Part shown: positions 1 to 10,623 of the stretch, in pieces
Layout of the letters: each line of letters opens with the position of its first letter
Position numbering within the stretch: the stretch's first letter is position 1
Position numbers and translations under genes: made by a program
DNA from: Cercospora beticola
Taxonomy: Eukaryota > Ascomycota > Dothideomycetes > Mycosphaerellales > Mycosphaerellaceae
Assembly: GCF_033473495.1 (NCBI RefSeq)
Contig: NC_088941.1
Span: forward strand, 1,922,001 to 1,986,000
Direction: 5' to 3'
Length of the DNA: 64,000 bases
Notes under the pieces: generated by a model
Told to the model about the DNA's origin: nothing
The model's database searches: none
What the model saw: the letters and a program-made list of their open reading frames with translations, nothing else

Positions 1-473
1 TTTCTGCCCCATTGGTTGAAGCTCAAGATCATGCCGACAATTGTGCTAGAATTGTTCCTCTTGCCTGAGCCAACTCCAGGAGTGTCTTTCTCGCCCCAGG
101 ATATGGACACGGGACCTGCTTGGGACCGCACGAACACAGGTGCAACGTCTCGTGCCCACAGGGAATGGACGTTCGGAGATTCGTGTATAGACACATTTTT
201 GGCTTTGCCGAGTGCTTCTCGAATAGACTGCAGGTTGGTATCTTCTTTTCCATTTCCCTCACCGGACTTCGAATCGCGGACGAGTATGTGCAGAGGTTCA
301 TATTTGGCTATCGCTCGTGCGATATTGGCTATTTCTTGTCGAGTCGCGGTAACTTCGCCGCCAGGGTAGTCGTATTCTTCTCCAGATACGGACTGGAGGG
401 TCGGCCACGTCATTACTGTACACTCATGACGATCCGTCTCTGCAGGAAGATGGAAGCCTTGTGGTGGAGCCAT
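1..473 (-). CDS. Agmatine deiminase / PAD_porph family protein (5' part, gene runs off left edge)
   Basis: An uninterrupted minus-strand frame runs from the ATG at 473 off the left edge, giving about 157 N-terminal residues. It opens with a short segment ending HECTVMTWPT, then YPGGEV, and later carries WARDVAPVFV and LSFNQWG, which match the W-x-R-D and F-N-x-W-G signatures of the agmatine deiminase/Porphyromonas-type peptidyl-arginine deiminase family. Known members hydrolyse agmatine to N-carbamoylputrescine (polyamine route) in the cytosol. The catalytic Cys, His and most Asp residues lie in the missing part, so activity cannot be judged and the exact substrate is inferred. No signal peptide is seen. 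The start fits the family because little sequence precedes the conserved HE-x-T-x-M-x-W-P block. Confidence 0.82.
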   Translation of the reverse strand, partial: MAPPQGFHLPAETDRHECTVMTWPTLQSVSGEEYDYPGGEVTATRQEIANIARAIAKYEPLHILVRDSKSGEGNGKEDTNLQSIREALGKAKNVSIHESPNVHSLWARDVAPVFVRSQAGPVSISWGEKDTPGVGSGKRNNSSTIVGMILSFNQWGR

Positions 474-927
474 TCTCGAGGTGGCAGAGTGTTGATGTGG
501 TCGGACTCGAATAGCAAAGGTGGACTTCGTGCCTGAGGTTGTGAAGCCACGACTTTGTGACCGTACTACGTTCAGTCTTGAGGCAGAACACTTGCTGACC
601 ACTTTGAGCCAGCAATACTGTTGATGTGAAGACAAGAATGTGGTCACGAAAATAGCTTGCATGCGAGCTTTCTTGTATTGGGTCTAGAAAGGTGATGTGC
701 TGGCTCAAGCAGTGGATGCTGTGTACTCGGCGAAGTGCGATGCAACAAATACGGTGGCTCGCGAGGAGTGATGGGTAGCGAGGTGGATGGTCATATCCTA
801 GTCTTGTGCTTGGCGCGACCTCGTCTCGCTTCGCATGTGCCTTCCTGATTTGGCAGCCCGTTCACATGGCTGACCTTGGCACCGTAGCGAGGGAGCAGAA
901 CGGTACGGCACGCGGTCGTCACGCTTC
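474..927. other. Intergenic, promoter side of the deiminase gene
   Basis: This stretch lies between the start of the deiminase gene and the stop of the GCP5-like gene, both on the minus strand. It must hold the promoter of the first and the 3' UTR of the second. I see no supportable gene or repeat. Confidence 0.5.
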
Positions 928-3357
928 TCAAGGAGGAGTCCATTCTAGCCTGTCGGCAAGTGATTCCAAAGCCAGCTCTCCCCCAGCTCTGCTTAGCCCA
1001 CGTAATCCGGCAACCAGGAACTTCAAGCTTTGATCGAATTGATCCTGCAGCGCAGCGATACTGCTGAATCGGGTTGTCCTCGCAAGCGTCTCGCTGAGCT
1101 CCAGAATTCCCGTGATCGCATCTCTCACAGGCTCAAGCTTGGGGGACAATAAGAGACTCATCTGTAGTCTGGTCTCGTATTCTTGCCAGATGGACACCAT
1201 AGCGTCAATATCCGATGCTACATCCATCGATTGTGCCATGTCTTGGTGAATGGTGCTGGCGGTAGTAGCAATGAAGAAGTGTAGAGTGTCAGTGAACCAC
1301 AACAATCGTTGACGTAGCGCCAGATCCAGTGTCGATTGCTGTTGCTCCGACCGCAGCTTGAAGAAGCCCTTTGTCATCAGGCTGCTCGCGTGATGGACTT
1401 GCAGCAGGAAAGAAAAGACCTTGGCATGCGTGTTGGACGTCCTGTAGCCTGTGATATTCTGAAGAGGCCATGCGAGAATGTATTCCAGCGTGAAAGAATT
1501 CAGAAGACGAGTAGTAGATGTCGAGATTGTGCCTACCTCACCAGAAGGTGTATCAACTTGGATACAGTTCGGATCAACATTGCCACATGTGCCGATTGAA
1601 GTCCGCGCCAGCTCTACCAGCATGAAGCGATCGTTCCAGGCTTTTGAATCCCCTTTGACCACAATGCGTTTGACCACAGCATCGGCGAAATCTCGAAAGG
1701 CGATGCCATTGCCGGAGAAGAAGATCATCGGAAGTCCTAATATGGTTGAAGACAGACCGTGTTCTTCTCTGAGGCTTTTGAGGAGCAAGGGAGTACAGTC
1801 ATGGCCGACTTTGGCGATCCACGCTGATAGTTCGTCATCCAAGATCTGAGAAAACGAGACGAGCGAGTCTGTGACCTGCTGATGACTAATTGTGGGCATA
1901 TCTGCTGCCTCATTCGTAATCTCATTCAGACCGGGATGTAGACGATTCAGAAAAGCACGGCTTTTACCGAGCGCGAAGAGTCTGTCAGCATAGATGTCGA
2001 TACACTTCGGCACAAACGCAGAGCCATCAGCTTTGGTGTTCTTCGTAAATTGGCCGTTCCATATTTGAGCGACGTCGCAATCTTCATTTGTAGCAACCAC
2101 CAGAGGAACATCGTGGTAGGTGGCGACTGCCTCGCCGGACATCATCCATGCAGCAATCGGCTTCAAATATGCGCACAATCCAGCAAGAAATACTGTGGCC
2201 AAGGCATCGAAGGTTTCTGTAGCGCCAGAGAGCTGCGCAAGGCAAGCTTCATTGTACAAAGTGTCTAGCAGTACAATTTGCTGCCCGCCACCAGTAGAAA
2301 GAGCTGCCACTTGCACTATGGTGGACAGCTGAACCAATGCGGTGGCTGCATTCTGCGCCTGTGTTGTTGTATCGTTGATGCTCACGATAGTATCCATCAT
2401 CGGGTCGATGTATCGCTTTTCTAAAGCAGCTAGTCGAGAAGTGAAGATAGCCAGCATTCTCTGTGTGGCAGTTTGGACTGCACGGACATATAGAAGAGAC
2501 TGCGAGCTTTTCACCCAGGCGCGCAGATAATTCAGCGCCGATGCACTCTTGACAGTCGTAGTGACAACGTGGACGAGAGAAGTGGTGCTTGCTGTTGCAA
2601 GCTGCAGTTTTTGTGAGACGGTCACGCGGCCGGTAGCCTTGTCGACTGGAAACAGCTCTGTCGGGAGGCCATGCAGCATGAGTAGCATCTCACGTACCAG
2701 AGTCAGCTCACTGACGACGTGCGGCTGATCGTACTGCCCACTTTGCAAGCCTTGCTGTGCCTCACGAATTGCCGAGACCGCGCTCTCACGTGGCACTGTG
2801 AGATGAAGTCTTGCGTTGGAGCTCGGGTCATCGTCAGTGGACGTCGCGACAGTCGATACCGTCTGATCGGATTCGTCCTCGAGGTCAGTGTGTTCATCAG
2901 CGCTCGAGTGATAGCCGCGATCAACATCCTCCCATATGCCTGGCTCGTCAAGCGGATCCTCCGCGATGATTTCTTCCCAGGTCAATGGCACACTAGTTTC
3001 TGGGCTATCATCGCCTACAGTTACATGACTGAGGATCGTTCTGGCTGTAGGTCGATCCGAAAGTTCCAGGAATACCGAAAGCACTTCTGGGATCCATTGC
3101 GATCCAGCAGGCAGTTGTTCGAGTCGTGTTTGCAGCGCACCCGCAAGATCCTCTCTGTTCAAGACAGCAAATTTTTCTAGCAGACCATCATATTTGGCAC
3201 TGATGGCGAACTGGTTCGTTCGAGCATGGCTCTTGTCTCGTAGTCCCTTGACCGCTTGGGTTTTTGAACGCTTGTAGTTGGCGTCGTTCTCAGTCCGGCC
3301 GGTGATGGCGGTGACAAGCCCACCGGCGAGCTTGTCCAGTGTTGCTGCGTGTGCCAT
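928..3357 (-). CDS. GCP5: Gamma-tubulin complex component, GCP5-like (Spc97/Spc98 family)
   Basis: Single-exon frame of 809 aa. The N-terminal third contains an acidic linker (about residues 120-185, rich in D/E/S). The central and C-terminal parts have the Spc97/Spc98 (GCP) fold signature, including LVREMLLMLHGLPTELF, repeated helical segments, and near the C-terminal third WNDRFMLVELARTSI, equivalent to the GCP grip2 region that contacts gamma-tubulin. Family members build the gamma-tubulin ring complex that nucleates microtubules at the spindle pole body. Within the family it looks most like the fungal GCP5 group, to judge from the segment before the second GCP half (VPLVVATNEDCDVAQIW); GCP4 or GCP6 is less likely but not excluded. 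The start ATG at 3357 follows an A-rich context and has no competing upstream in-frame start. Confidence 0.78.
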   Translation of the reverse strand: MAHAATLDKLAGGLVTAITGRTENDANYKRSKTQAVKGLRDKSHARTNQFAISAKYDGLLEKFAVLNREDLAGALQTRLEQLPAGSQWIPEVLSVFLELSDRPTARTILSHVTVGDDSPETSVPLTWEEIIAEDPLDEPGIWEDVDRGYHSSADEHTDLEDESDQTVSTVATSTDDDPSSNARLHLTVPRESAVSAIREAQQGLQSGQYDQPHVVSELTLVREMLLMLHGLPTELFPVDKATGRVTVSQKLQLATASTTSLVHVVTTTVKSASALNYLRAWVKSSQSLLYVRAVQTATQRMLAIFTSRLAALEKRYIDPMMDTIVSINDTTTQAQNAATALVQLSTIVQVAALSTGGGQQIVLLDTLYNEACLAQLSGATETFDALATVFLAGLCAYLKPIAAWMMSGEAVATYHDVPLVVATNEDCDVAQIWNGQFTKNTKADGSAFVPKCIDIYADRLFALGKSRAFLNRLHPGLNEITNEAADMPTISHQQVTDSLVSFSQILDDELSAWIAKVGHDCTPLLLKSLREEHGLSSTILGLPMIFFSGNGIAFRDFADAVVKRIVVKGDSKAWNDRFMLVELARTSIGTCGNVDPNCIQVDTPSGEVGTISTSTTRLLNSFTLEYILAWPLQNITGYRTSNTHAKVFSFLLQVHHASSLMTKGFFKLRSEQQQSTLDLALRQRLLWFTDTLHFFIATTASTIHQDMAQSMDVASDIDAMVSIWQEYETRLQMSLLLSPKLEPVRDAITGILELSETLARTTRFSSIAALQDQFDQSLKFLVAGLRGLSRAGGELALESLADRLEWTPP

Positions 3358-3607
3358 AATCCTCGGCCGACATCATGGCGTGCACATGTTGTTCGTGTCC
3401 AGAACGCGACTGAACGCGAAGAGGAGGTATGCTGAATTAGAGTTTGTCGGAAGCATGAGCCGAACGCCGGTGCACAGGAGAGCCGCGTGGGCTGCAGTTG
3501 GGACATTTTTACGCCAGAACGTGGAACTTACACCCTCGATTTTGTGGCTGGTTACATTTGCGTTCGAGGCATGTGAAGACCTGGTCAGCGACAGACAATT
3601 CTCCATC

Positions 3608-4881
3608 ATGGCGGTGGGAATCCCCAAGCCAATCCGCTTCCTGGCGCTGGCCACGATGGCCCTGTTCGTCTTCCTGCTCTTCCAGATTATGCGGAATCCC
3701 ACAGTCGCGAAACTGCCTGAAGGACATGCAAAGCTGGAGGACATGGTCAGAGATCCTAATCTAGATGGTAGGCGGAAACTGCAACAACGCGGCTAGGCAA
3801 TGTACTGACGGCATGATCAGAGACATTAGAGCCCCCAGAACCACTACACCGAGTCTCCGGCCACAACTACGACGCAGACAACCCGAATAGCGATCGCATC
3901 AATGCCACCCTCCTTTCTCTCGTCCGAAATAGTGAGCTGGAGCAAATAGTAGGGAGCATGCAAGAGCTGGAACGGACATGGAACCACAAATTCAACTACC
4001 CGTGGACTTTCTTCAACGATGAACCTTTTACCGAAGAGTTCAAGAAGGCCACAGCCGCGAACACCAAGGCAGAATGCAGATATTACCAGATACCCAAGGA
4101 GCACTGGGAGATTCCGTCCTGGATCAACGCAGACCTAATGAAGGAGTCGGCCAAGATACTGGAAGAGAAGAACATTCAGTACGCCAGCATGAAGAGCTAT
4201 CATCAAATGTGCAGATGGAATAGTGGGTATTTCTACAAGCACCCTGCCCTGAAGGACATGCAGTACTATTGGCGTGTGGAACCACATGTCAACTTCTTCT
4301 GCGATGTGGATTACGACGTTTTCCGCTATATGCGAGATCATAACAAGACGTACGGCTTTACGATCAACATCTACGATTCGCCGCAGTCAATTGAGTCGCT
4401 TTGGCCTGAAACAATCAAGTTTCTCGCTGGAAACAACAAATATTTGGCAAACCATAATGCTCTGGGCTGGTTGACAGACAAGGAACGTCGACCCGAGCAC
4501 AACCAAATTGCAAACGGCTACAGCACATGCCACTTCTGGTCCAATTTCGAGATCGCAGATATGAACTTCTGGCGCTCCGAAGCCTATGAAGCCTACTTTG
4601 AGCATCTGGACCGCGCAGGAGGCTTCTTCTATGAGCGCTGGGGCGATGCTCCTGTGCACTCCATCGCACTGGGACTCTTCGAGGAGCGCGAGCGGATACA
4701 CTGGTTCAAAGATATCGGATACCGACACATTCCATTCTTCAATTGCCCGAACTCGCCCAAGTGCAAGAAATGCCAGGCTGGCAAGTTCTACGACGGAGAG
4801 CCATTTTTGCAGAAGGAGGACTGTAGACCGAGCTGGTTCAAATATGTTGGGAATGAGTGGGGAAAAAAGCAGGAACTGTAA
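3608..4881 (+). CDS. KTR/KRE2-type alpha-1,2-mannosyltransferase (GT15), Golgi type II membrane protein
   Basis: Two exons, 3608-3767 and 3821-4881, give 406 aa; the 53-nt intron has donor GTAGGC, a CTGAC branch point and acceptor TCAG. Residues 10-27 form the single N-terminal signal anchor (LALATMALFVFLLFQI), so the catalytic domain faces the Golgi lumen. The GT15 signatures are all present: WNHKFNYPWTFFNDEPF, EPHVNFFCDVDYDVFR (DxD-like metal site), CHFWSNFEIADMNFW (containing the glutamate proposed as nucleophile in Kre2) and GDAPVHSIA (metal-binding His). The enzyme transfers mannose from GDP-mannose to N- and O-linked mannans of cell-wall proteins. Length matches the family. Which KTR subfamily it belongs to is not decidable by eye. 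Confidence 0.94.
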
Positions 4882-5455
4882 GAGACGGAACTTGTGCTGG
4901 ACAGAGCGGGAACACTGTATTGCTGAGGGTTAGCGAAAGGCGTCTGGCGTTTGAGACATAAAGACGGGCATATGTTTGAAATTGAAACCATATTTGTACA
5001 GTATGGAAGGACGAGGAGGTGGCTATGTGGAAGCCGATGTCCGACGCAGAAACGCGGGAATCGCTCGCGAGCTGGAAGACGGCTGTTGAATGGCGAGACC
5101 ACTTGACAAGTCTGTGTTTCTATCCGGACTGCCAGTGATCGTCTTCTGAACGGCAGATCTGGTATCTGCTGCTGCAGCAGCTCTATTACTACAACAACAT
5201 TACTACGGAGCGCAGCAGACCAAGGTGGACCGTTCACATTCCCACGACGCTTCATTAAGTCCATCACGCAGTTTTCAGAGTCCGTCGCGCTGCGAGCTTG
5301 ACTGTCGGATAGCTGCGGGCGTCAGCCATAACATGGAGCAGATTGACTACTCGCCGTTGTCGCCGCGACTGTTTCCATTTTCCGTCATCCGCAGAGCGCC
5401 GACTTTTGCCCCATGTCATAGCTTGTGTCCAGCCCCGTTCTTTGTCCAGCACGGC
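4882..5455. other. Intergenic, convergent 3' ends
   Basis: The mannosyltransferase (+) and the F-box-like gene (-) converge here. Only 3' UTRs are expected; open frames in it look random. Confidence 0.5.
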
Positions 5456-7007
5456 TCAGACCTGAGTAGTTCTATCGGAGTGGCGACGGTCGACTGCGAG
5501 AGAGCTATCCTCGAATCCTTCGTCATCAAAGTCGAAGCGATAGTTCTCGTCCGTTCCCGGCGCAGAAGCGCGCCAGTCAGGATCATAGTAGCACGACGTC
5601 GGGCACAAGCAGGGTGGTGGACTGTTTGCGATGTCAGCAGTGGCGACAAGAGCAATCTAGAACGATGTGGCTGGTATCAAGGAGGTAGACTTACACCTGC
5701 TCTCTGTTGAGTGTCTCTAACTCTTTGAGCTTTTCCTGGACTTGAGCAAGCTGGCTCTCGCGCGCTCTCTTATTGCGAAAGATCTCGAGCCATTTGGTCC
5801 TAGTCACGGTCTTCACGTATCCAGTGACATTCACGGTCGGAATGTGTTGAATGTACGGGAAGGCTGCGGTGAGGATCCAATCGATCATGGTCTTACGACA
5901 GGGAAACCGATGAACTTGGGCATATTTGTCGATGTCAGGCGACGCTTCTGTCTCCCACTGCAAATACCAGACATTAGATTCTTCCGGATCAAGTGGAGCA
6001 TCAAACCAGAGCTCCAAATACTTCAGCTGTGGTAACTGCGACAAAGCAGTCGCGTGATTGTCTCCGTGGTCTACGAGATGTCGCAGGCCCGGCAAGATCA
6101 AATGGAAGAAACATATGTACTCCGTATCGCTGAATGTAAGTTGGAGGCGGGTGAGATCGTTCACAAAGGTATGTGCTGGGTTGAGGGCCTCCGTGATCAC
6201 GTAGTAGTAACGCAAACTCTTGATAGTCCCTCTTCTAATGATCGGCTGCACTAGCTGGTGGATCTCTTTGTTGAGGGTGAGAATGTTCCGGTCGAGCTCG
6301 TAGCCGTAGAGAGGAGTGTCGAAGTCCGGCAATAGGGGCCCCACCGGTTCTTCCCAACAGTACTTGAAGTCCAAGGTACAGACTTCGCCAACCATATGAA
6401 GGAGGATATTCTCCTTGATTTCAGTAGACATATCAGCAAAGCATGGCAGCTTCGTGCTTGTGAACTTTCGGCGCTCGCGATGCCACATATGCATCGAGTG
6501 ATAACCATCTTTGCCGAGTAGTGGCGGTCCGAGAGGTGCTGGCAGGTCTCCAAGCCAGTCAGCGAATGGTCTTAGTGAGTCGCCATCCAGCACAAGTAGC
6601 TCCGCGCGTTCTTTTGGGTGTCCGTGATTTCCGGCACTCTCCTGCAAGTATAGCGGTACCTTTGCCACCAAGCCACGTCGAGTAAGTGCAAAGTATCGCA
6701 CTTCGATTTCTCTGATGCGTTGCGGTCTGCACTTGAGACTTGAAATCTGCACGGGATTGCAGTACTGGCTGAATGTCGCGCAGTCGAAGGGACCGAGGAA
6801 CTTCAATGCGCTCCTGATGTACTGAATGTCCTCGTGATGGTTTATGAGTTGCAGTGGCGGGCGAAACTCGTCGCGGTCAGTCCTGATGATTGGCTTGTCG
6901 ATCGAGTCGAAGGGGTGTTCCTTGCGAATGCGATCGCGCATCTTCCTGGTCCTCTTCGATTCGTAGACCGACCAGCCCTCTTCGCTTCCCGCTGCCTGAG
7001 ACTGCAT
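5456..7007 (-). CDS. F-box-like hypothetical protein, two exons
   Basis: Exon 1 is 7007-5695 and exon 2 is 5621-5456, together 492 aa. The unspliced frame would stop at 5691, but that stop (TAA) lies inside a perfect donor (CAGGT|GTAAGT); a CTGAC branch point and acceptor ACAG follow 72 nt later, and the spliced frame adds a coherent Cys- then acidic-rich tail (PPPCLCPTSCYYDPDW onward). A block near residues 185-205 (LPCFADMSTEIKENILLHMV) resembles the F-box start seen in many Dothideomycete proteins that select substrates for SCF ubiquitin ligases. The rest is unrecognised; the C-terminal 40 residues of exon 1 are probably coiled-coil. Function as an F-box protein is inference from that one short block. 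Confidence 0.75.
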
Positions 7008-8475
7008 GTTCGTGGTTCCAAATGCGCCGCGTTGTGTTCGAAGTCATTCAAGTTCGGTCGGTGTGAAGAATTTTAGTGTGGCTGTCGGGACGGCCAGCTA
7101 AAGTTTGGAGTTACCGTCAGGCCAGGAAAATACTGTATGCTTCTAGATCTGTACATTAGCATGTGAAATCGAGGCGTTTGTCTGGCTTCGTGCAAGGTCT
7201 GTAAAGTTGCTGTCACGCAAGCCCATACCACATATCACGGCACAGAATGTGATGTATTAGTGGCTGATCAAATAGCAGGACAGAAGCCAGGCACAAGGCT
7301 GGTCCGGAGGGACATGCTACCAAGATGATCGATTCAGAGAGTAACGCAATAGAAGACCATACATGGGAATCATGTGACAGGGCAGCACCTCATGGTCCGA
7401 TAACGAGCGCAGAATAGCGTTGTTCATCCAGTTGCTTACGACCGCTCTTGCTGGAAGTCTTTCATCTTGATCAGCACCGTGATTGCGTGGATTGTAACGA
7501 AAATTATCCCCTACCTACAGCTCAGACAAGTTACACAACGAAGCCAAACATTGAGGAGAGCTCTGTGCAGACCATCTTCCTCGTGAGGTCTAGGGGTTTG
7601 ACTGTGAACTCAGTAGGCTCCTGCAGGACGGCTGCAGGTGATGAGATTGCGGCAGACGAGCTTGACCTGCCCCCTCTTCGCAGAGATATGTGAGCTTGCG
7701 TGGTCACCAATCAGTCGAAGTTTGATACAGTAAGTCGCTCACAGGATTGATTCATGACATGAAGCTTGGACAGGATGGTGCTGGAGGTGAAGTCTTTGCT
7801 CACGTAAGCCGCGCCCAAGCTCCGTCTTCAATCTCCTCCTCTCCTCCTCGCCTTCCTCTTCATCTTTCATCCACAACTGCGCGATGCATCAGCGGCTAAA
7901 TCCCACGTCCAGACCCACTTGTTGAGCTGTATTGACAAGAGATATTGAACCCGATACGCTTCCGAACAGCACTGCCGAACGAGGTGGCGCGCCCGAGTGC
8001 CAATGCCCAAACACGCGAACCATGCACGCGAAGCTGGGCAGTGGCGGCATCTACAAGAGCTGATAAACGTCTTATCCAGCATTCCAAAATGCTACTTTGA
8101 CCCTCCACTGTCGCATAGTCCAGCCTGCCGATCACACGCTGTTCGCATTCTTCATGTCTCGAGTCGAAAACGAAATTACTGCCGTTGATTCACGCACATG
8201 GTGACAGCGAACCTCATCGGTCCCTGTGCACTTGGCGCATACAGTATCCACAACCAGTGCCTTTCTTACTGGCGAGGACTGCATACAGTAGCAAGCCAGA
8301 ACTCGGGGCCCCGTGGAGAATCCTGGTGTACCAAGTTGTGAGCATGTATCGGTTCGCTTGCCTAGGCAGCGGCACTGTCTTCGGATCCGTTGTGCTTGCT
8401 ACAAAGCTCAGGTGAGGTCTCTCATCACTTCCAACTTCCAGCTCTAACTTGGTCCATATTCCCTCCTTCTCCATC
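7008..8475. other. Intergenic, divergent promoter region
   Basis: About 1.5 kb between the starts of the F-box-like gene (-) and the MFS transporter (+). Several short frames occur, but none has coding character or splice support. It should contain both promoters. Confidence 0.5.
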
Positions 8476-10165
8476 ATGGACAACGAGAAACAGGAAGTCC
8501 TCAGGATCGAGAGGGCATCGCCCTATACCTCAGACAGCGAGTATGGCGCCCAGACTCAGCGGGTTGAGGCTCTTGACGAAGATCTAGAGTTCTCATACCC
8601 CGAGCAACGCAAGATCATACATCGTATCGACAAGCGGCTGGTGCTGATGGCTGGTCTCATGTATTGCGTCTCACTAATGGACCGGTCCAACTTGCCAAAC
8701 GCTGCAGTTGCTGGCATGAATGTTGAGCTAGAGGTGAATGTCGGCTTTCGATATGTTAGTAATGCATTCAAGACTGTTCGATTTGCTACTTATCTGGTTT
8801 GCAGTCTACTGTGGCTCTTGTCTTCTTCGTTACCTATACGATCTTTCAGCCTCCTGCCACAATCCTTACCCGCAAGCTTGGACCGCGACCATTCCTAGCC
8901 GGCCTCTGTATCGCATGGGGAGCTGTCATGATCGGCTTTGGTTTCGTCCAGAACTGGGTTGTGCTGATACCTCTGAGGGTCCTGCTCGGAACGTTTGAAG
9001 CGGGCTTCTTTCCTGGTATGTGGATGCCTTACCTTTCACGAGAGTGGTGATTAACACAGATCAAGGTTGTGTTTTCCTGATCTCTACGTGGTACGCCCGA
9101 TACGACCAGCAAAAGCGTTTCGCGCTCTTCTACATCCTCGGAGTCGTAGCATCTGGTGGAAGCGGCATTCTAGCATACGGACTACAGCAGATGGACGGGT
9201 TGTCCGGGTACACAGGCTGGCGCTGGATATTTGTAAGTCAATACCGCCACTTACTGCGAAACAGCCGGCGTTTGCTCACTGCTCCTAGATTATCGAGGGT
9301 ATCCTCACCGTCATCATTGGCATCGCTGGGTACATATTCCTCGTTGACTTTCCAGATCGCGCGATCAAGAAGCAGCACTGGCGCTTTCTTAAAGACAATG
9401 AGATCCTGTTTATCATGCGCCGCATCAAGAAGGACAGGAACGATGCCGAAGCCGAGCCTTGGAACTTCCGACTCTGGTTGAGTGGTGGAGCAGATTGGAA
9501 GGTGTGGTCGTTTGCATTGATCTTTTTCGTGAGTCTTCGTCCCAGAGACGAATCGGATAGACCGCTGACAGCAGTGCCAGTGTCTCACCACGCCGGCTTA
9601 TGCGATGTCGTACTTTCTGCCAATCCTGCTCCGAGAGAATATGGGATTCTCGGTCATGCTCTCGCAGATTTTGTCCGCCCCGCAATATATTTTTGCCGCC
9701 TTTGTCATTATGGCCTGCGCCTGGTTTGGCGACAAGTACAAAGTACGAGGACCACTACTTCTCGTCAACTGCATATTAGGCATCATTGGTCTCCCTCTTC
9801 TGGGCTTCGCCAGTTCCTCAGGTGTCCGCTTCTTCGGTACGTTCCTCATTTGTGCCTCAGCTCAAGGTGGAATTCCTACGTGTATGGCTTACCAGGCCAA
9901 CAACGTCCGTGGACACTGGAAGAGAGCTTTCACGTCAGCGACTCTGATAGGTGGAGGAGGGATAGGCGGTATCGCTGGCTCTCTTGTCTTCCGATCGCAA
10001 GACAAGCCTGAGTACTTGCCAGGTGTTTATGCCTGCTTGGTTTGCAATATCATCATTGCTATTCTGGTTTGTGTCAACACGGTGTACTTTCGGGTCGAGA
10101 ATCAGAAGGCAGATCGTGGCGAAAAGGTTCTGGAGGGAGATCCGAACTTCCGGTATACCATATAG
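8476..10165 (+). CDS. MFS transporter, anion:cation symporter (Dal5/allantoate permease) type
   Basis: Five exons (8476-8754, 8805-9015, 9066-9232, 9289-9528, 9581-10165) give 493 aa with about 12 membrane segments. The cytosolic N-terminus ends in KRLVLMAGLMYCVSLMDRSN, the usual entry to helix 1 in this family. Other signatures are GMNVELEVNVGFRY, GPRPFLAGLCIAWG, LGTFEAGFFPGCVFLISTWY and GYTGWRWIFIIEGI. Relatives import allantoate, nicotinate, pantothenate or similar organic anions across the plasma membrane; the substrate here is unknown. The last acceptor is ambiguous (9574 or 9580, both in frame, two residues apart); 9580 is preferred because the CTGAC branch point is too close to 9574. 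No metabolic partner genes sit beside it. Confidence 0.92.
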
Positions 10166-10623
10166 ATCATGGCGATGTCTTGGTTCTATCACGGCTTGAG
10201 GGGAAGGCTCGGAGCCATACTTCGCTCCTGACACTTGTACTGATGCTATCGGGCAGATACCATGCAATCGCACAATGTCCGCCAAAGACGCCTGAACTCA
10301 ATCAACATACGATCTGGACAAGGCCCAGTGGTGGTCTGATGACACTTTCGAGTCGTGGACGAATGGAGCGGCTTGCACAAGTGCGAAACTCTGTTTTCGA
10401 GTACCATTTCTACGCGAAGGAGTCGCCACCTTTCCCAACTGAGAAGCTGGAATGAGGGCGACTAACCCATAAGGGCCAGATGCGATATTGATGGCTTGCA
10501 GACCACAAGCCGTCGGCTCCTGTGTATCGCCCGCGGCCTGAGTCCTGTACTTCAACATGGAACTCCCCACGGTGTTTCTTGTTTCTCGCGCATTGCTCGC
10601 GTTCGGGATCCCTTCAGGTCGCA
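10166..10623. other. Intergenic between two plus-strand genes
   Basis: Holds the MFS terminator region and the promoter of the secreted protein gene. No coding signal seen. Confidence 0.45.
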
